Assembly: GCA_035275405.1 (NCBI GenBank)
Contig: DATEMU010000011.1
Location: 87,831-151,830 of the forward strand
Direction: 5' to 3'
DNA length: 64,000 bases
DNA from: Phycisphaerae bacterium
GTDB taxonomy: Bacteria > Planctomycetota > Phycisphaerae > UBA1845 > UTPLA1
In this document: piece after piece, positions 61,844 through 64,000 of the stretch
Numbering within the stretch: position 1 is the first letter of the stretch
Layout of the letters: each line of letters begins with the position of its first letter
Notes under the pieces: model-generated
Seen by the model: the letters and a program-made list of their open reading frames with translations, nothing else
What the model was told of the DNA's origin: nothing
Database searches by the model: none
Made by a program: the position numbers and the translations under genes

Positions 61844-64000
61844 TTACCTGGTCAATTGCTCACGCCGGCTCTTTTGCTCCTTGGCTGGAGCCAGTTGAGC
61901 AGTCGGAATCGACTTCTTCGTTAGATGACGACTCCGGTCGGCGGTTTCCATGGCGTCCGGCTTCCGCGGCTGAATGAGCTTGGCGATGAGCGCGGTCCAA
62001 CCGCATTGATGTGATGCGCCGAGGCCCCGCCCGGTATCACCGTCGAAGTATTCATGGAAAAGGAGGTAGTCGCGAAAGTGCGGATCGGACCGTAATTTCT
62101 CGTACCAACCGAAGACCGGTCGCCGGCCCTCCCGATCGGGCGAAAACGGGGCGACCAAACGGCCCGAAAGTTCGTTGGCGACGCCGAGAAGGGAAGTGGT
62201 CTGACCGGAACCCACCGGGCACTCCACGCGAAAGTCGTCGCCGTAGTAATGGTGGAACTTCTGCAACGACTCGACAAGCAGGAAGTTCATCGGGAACCAG
62301 ATCGGCCCGCGCCAGTTGGAGTTGCCGCCGAAGAGGCCGGTGCTCGACTCGGCCGCTTCGTAGCGAACCGCGAACTTCTGCCCGCCGTGCTCGAAAACGT
62401 ACGGCCGCTCGGCGTGGATCTTGGAGACGGAGCGAATGCCGTAATCGCTCAGAAACTCGCCGGGGTCCAACATGCGGCGGAGGAGGCACTTCATTCGATG
62501 GCCGCGAAGCAGCGAGAGCAGTCGGCGCTCACCCCGACCTGGTTCGTGCCAGCGGGAGACCAGCGCAGCGAGGTCCGGTCGGTAGTTAAGAAACCACTCC
62601 AGGCGGCCTTTGAAATCGGGCAGCTTATCGAGCAGTTCCGGTTCGAGAACCTCGACGGCGAAGAGCGGCACAAGACCGACCATGCTGCGGATTTTCAGCG
62701 GGATCTCGCGACCGTCGGGCAGGTGCAACTCGTCGTAAAAGAACCCATCTTGCTCGTCCCACAGCGCCGCTTCCTGGCCTCCAATGTTCGTCATGGCCTT
62801 GGCGATGTAGAGGAAGTGCTCGAAAAACTTGGTAGCGATGTCTTCATAGACCTTGTTGTGCAACGCCAATTCGAGTGCGATTCGCATCAAATTGAGGGCA
62901 TACATCGCCATCCAGGCGGTCCCGTCGGATTGATCGATGTGTCCGCCGGTGGGGAGCGGCGCGCTGCGGTCGAACACGCCGACGTTGTCCATCCCCAGAA
63001 ACCCGCCCTGGAAGACGTTGCGGCCCTCGGCATCCTTGCGATTGACCCACCACGTGAAGTTGAGCAAGAGTTTGTGAAAGACGCGCTCGAGAAAAGCGAG
63101 ATCACCGGGATCGGCCGGGTTTTTCTCCCGGCGCTGCTTGCGGTCGATCTGAAAGACGCGCCAGGTCGACCAGGCATGGACGGGCGGGTTCACGTCGCCG
63201 AAGGCCCACTCATAGGCCGGCAACTGCCCGTTGGGGTGCATGTACCATTCGCGGGTCAACAGGTCGAGTTGATTCTTGGCGAATTCGGCATCAATCAGGG
63301 CGAAGGGGATACAGTGGAAGGCGAGGTCCCACGCGGCGTACCAGGGATACTCCCACTTGTCACACATCGAGATGATGTCGGCGTTGTTCAGGTGCTCCCA
63401 TTCGCGGTTGCGGCCGGTTCGGCGCTGCGCGGGCGGCGACGGCTGATTGGGATCGCCGTCCAGCCATTGCTGTACGTCGTAGTAGAAAAACTGCTTGTTC
63501 CAGATCAGGCCCGCAAAGGCTTGACGCTGAATACGGCGCACTTCCTCATCCGGAATTTCCCGCTGCAAATCGTTGTAAAAGGCGTTTGCCTCATTCACCC
63601 GCTCATCGACAACAGCGTCGAATCCCGCGAACGCTCGATTCGCATCCTGGTCTTGTTTCGTAAGGCGAATTCGCACGGACGCCGACGCGCCCGCGGCGAC
63701 GGTCAATTTGTAACACGCCGCCACCTTGGTCCCGGTGTTCGCAGAATTGACGGCCTCGCGACGGCCGTTGACGACGTATTCGTGGAAAGCATCCTTGAAA
63801 TAACCCTCGCGACCGGTTTCGCCCCAGAGTTTTCCGGGATCGGACTCATTGTCGGCAAACAACCACTCGGGACGGCCATCAGCAAAGACTCGGAACTCCC
63901 CGAGCGCCGGGTGCTTCACCTCGACAAAGCCCTTCGGCGAAAGTCCCAGTTTGGGTTTTTGTCGAGCGAGAGCGTCAGGATCCCCCGCGCCGCACAGCGT
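61844..64000 (-). CDS. Glucosidase, MGH1-like/GH63-type glycoside hydrolase, N-terminus off the right edge
   Basis: The frame is open to the last base of the window; 718 residues are visible, so the start lies outside (the 63919 GTG is an internal codon). The (alpha/alpha)6-barrel motifs include WEYPWYAAWDLAFHC (catalytic Asp region), TWWVNRKDAEGRNVFQGGFLGMDN, GTAWMAMYALNLM and NSNWRGPIWFPMNFLL. The family includes mannosylglycerate and glucosylglycerate hydrolases, which break down compatible solutes. The tail after about residue 670 is basic. It is the first visible gene of the 16-gene run. Confidence 0.88.
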   Translation of the reverse strand, partial: TLCGAGDPDALARQKPKLGLSPKGFVEVKHPALGEFRVFADGRPEWLFADNESDPGKLWGETGREGYFKDAFHEYVVNGRREAVNSANTGTKVAACYKLTVAAGASASVRIRLTKQDQDANRAFAGFDAVVDERVNEANAFYNDLQREIPDEEVRRIQRQAFAGLIWNKQFFYYDVQQWLDGDPNQPSPPAQRRTGRNREWEHLNNADIISMCDKWEYPWYAAWDLAFHCIPFALIDAEFAKNQLDLLTREWYMHPNGQLPAYEWAFGDVNPPVHAWSTWRVFQIDRKQRREKNPADPGDLAFLERVFHKLLLNFTWWVNRKDAEGRNVFQGGFLGMDNVGVFDRSAPLPTGGHIDQSDGTAWMAMYALNLMRIALELALHNKVYEDIATKFFEHFLYIAKAMTNIGGQEAALWDEQDGFFYDELHLPDGREIPLKIRSMVGLVPLFAVEVLEPELLDKLPDFKGRLEWFLNYRPDLAALVSRWHEPGRGERRLLSLLRGHRMKCLLRRMLDPGEFLSDYGIRSVSKIHAERPYVFEHGGQKFAVRYEAAESSTGLFGGNSNWRGPIWFPMNFLLVESLQKFHHYYGDDFRVECPVGSGQTTSLLGVANELSGRLVAPFSPDREGRRPVFGWYEKLRSDPHFRDYLLFHEYFDGDTGRGLGASHQCGWTALIAKLIQPRKPDAMETADRSRHLTKKSIPTAQLAPAKEQKSRREQLTR

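Overview
The window is a GC-rich bacterial chromosome segment. It most likely comes from a planctomycete, probably of the Phycisphaerae type. The pointers are large secreted proteins built from MopRM-type metal-binding repeats, short Ca-binding repeats of the form DCNxNGxPDxCD, dockerin-like GLDIQ motifs, a PEP-CTERM protein, an ECF sigma factor paired with a zinc-finger Ser/Thr kinase carrying a sensor tail, and a SagB/ThcOx-type oxidoreductase. This is inference from gene content; no rRNA gene is present. I saw no tRNA, CRISPR array, insertion sequence or phage gene.

Left part, 1-10 kb, minus strand: a head-to-tail run reads sulfatase, DUF3604 protein, parvulin isomerase, HupE/UreJ-like membrane protein, LssY_C protein and a very large secreted YG-rich protein that runs off the left edge (open from 2094 to base 1). 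Next come a ComEA-like/STAS pair (10.1-10.9 kb), a hyaluronan-synthase-like glycosyltransferase with a textbook terminator (11.3-12.9 kb), phosphoglucosamine mutase, a TPR membrane protein and an MsrB-MsrA lipoprotein fusion (to 17.8 kb).

Middle part: a 1296-residue surface protein with ten MopRM-like repeats is divergent from an ECF sigma/kinase pair. Both directions carry the same 10-mer followed by TA at the same spacing, which suggests one ECF regulon. Further right are PepD, a SagB-like enzyme with no normal start codon, an FG-GAP/TSP3/dockerin-like protein, an FRG-domain protein, and a lipid block of FAD oxidoreductase, PlsC acyltransferase, acyl-CoA dehydrogenase and fatty acid desaturase. 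The desaturase has an intrinsic terminator immediately before its start codon. From 38 to 47 kb lie a subtilisin, a PEP-CTERM protein behind a near-perfect sigma-54 promoter, a repeat-rich secreted protein and an Ig-like repeat protein.

Right part, 47.5-64 kb: a bifunctional OlsF-like acyltransferase faces a minus-strand run of sixteen tightly packed genes. The run reads from a glucosidase (open at the right edge) through glucose dehydrogenase, sugar acetyltransferase, aquaporin, GMC oxidoreductase, VOC protein, SDR, two tiny membrane proteins, a heme-membrane/Rieske fusion, a Cys/His-motif membrane protein, a thioredoxin-fold/YHS fusion, DoxX, DinB-like and NRDE proteins, to an unusual DedA/ATP-grasp fusion. 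The run looks like a redox, stress and envelope operon. The strongest candidates for undescribed biology are the DedA/ATP-grasp fusion, the Rieske membrane cluster, the sulfatase/DUF3604 cluster, the divergent ECF promoter pair and the desaturase leader.
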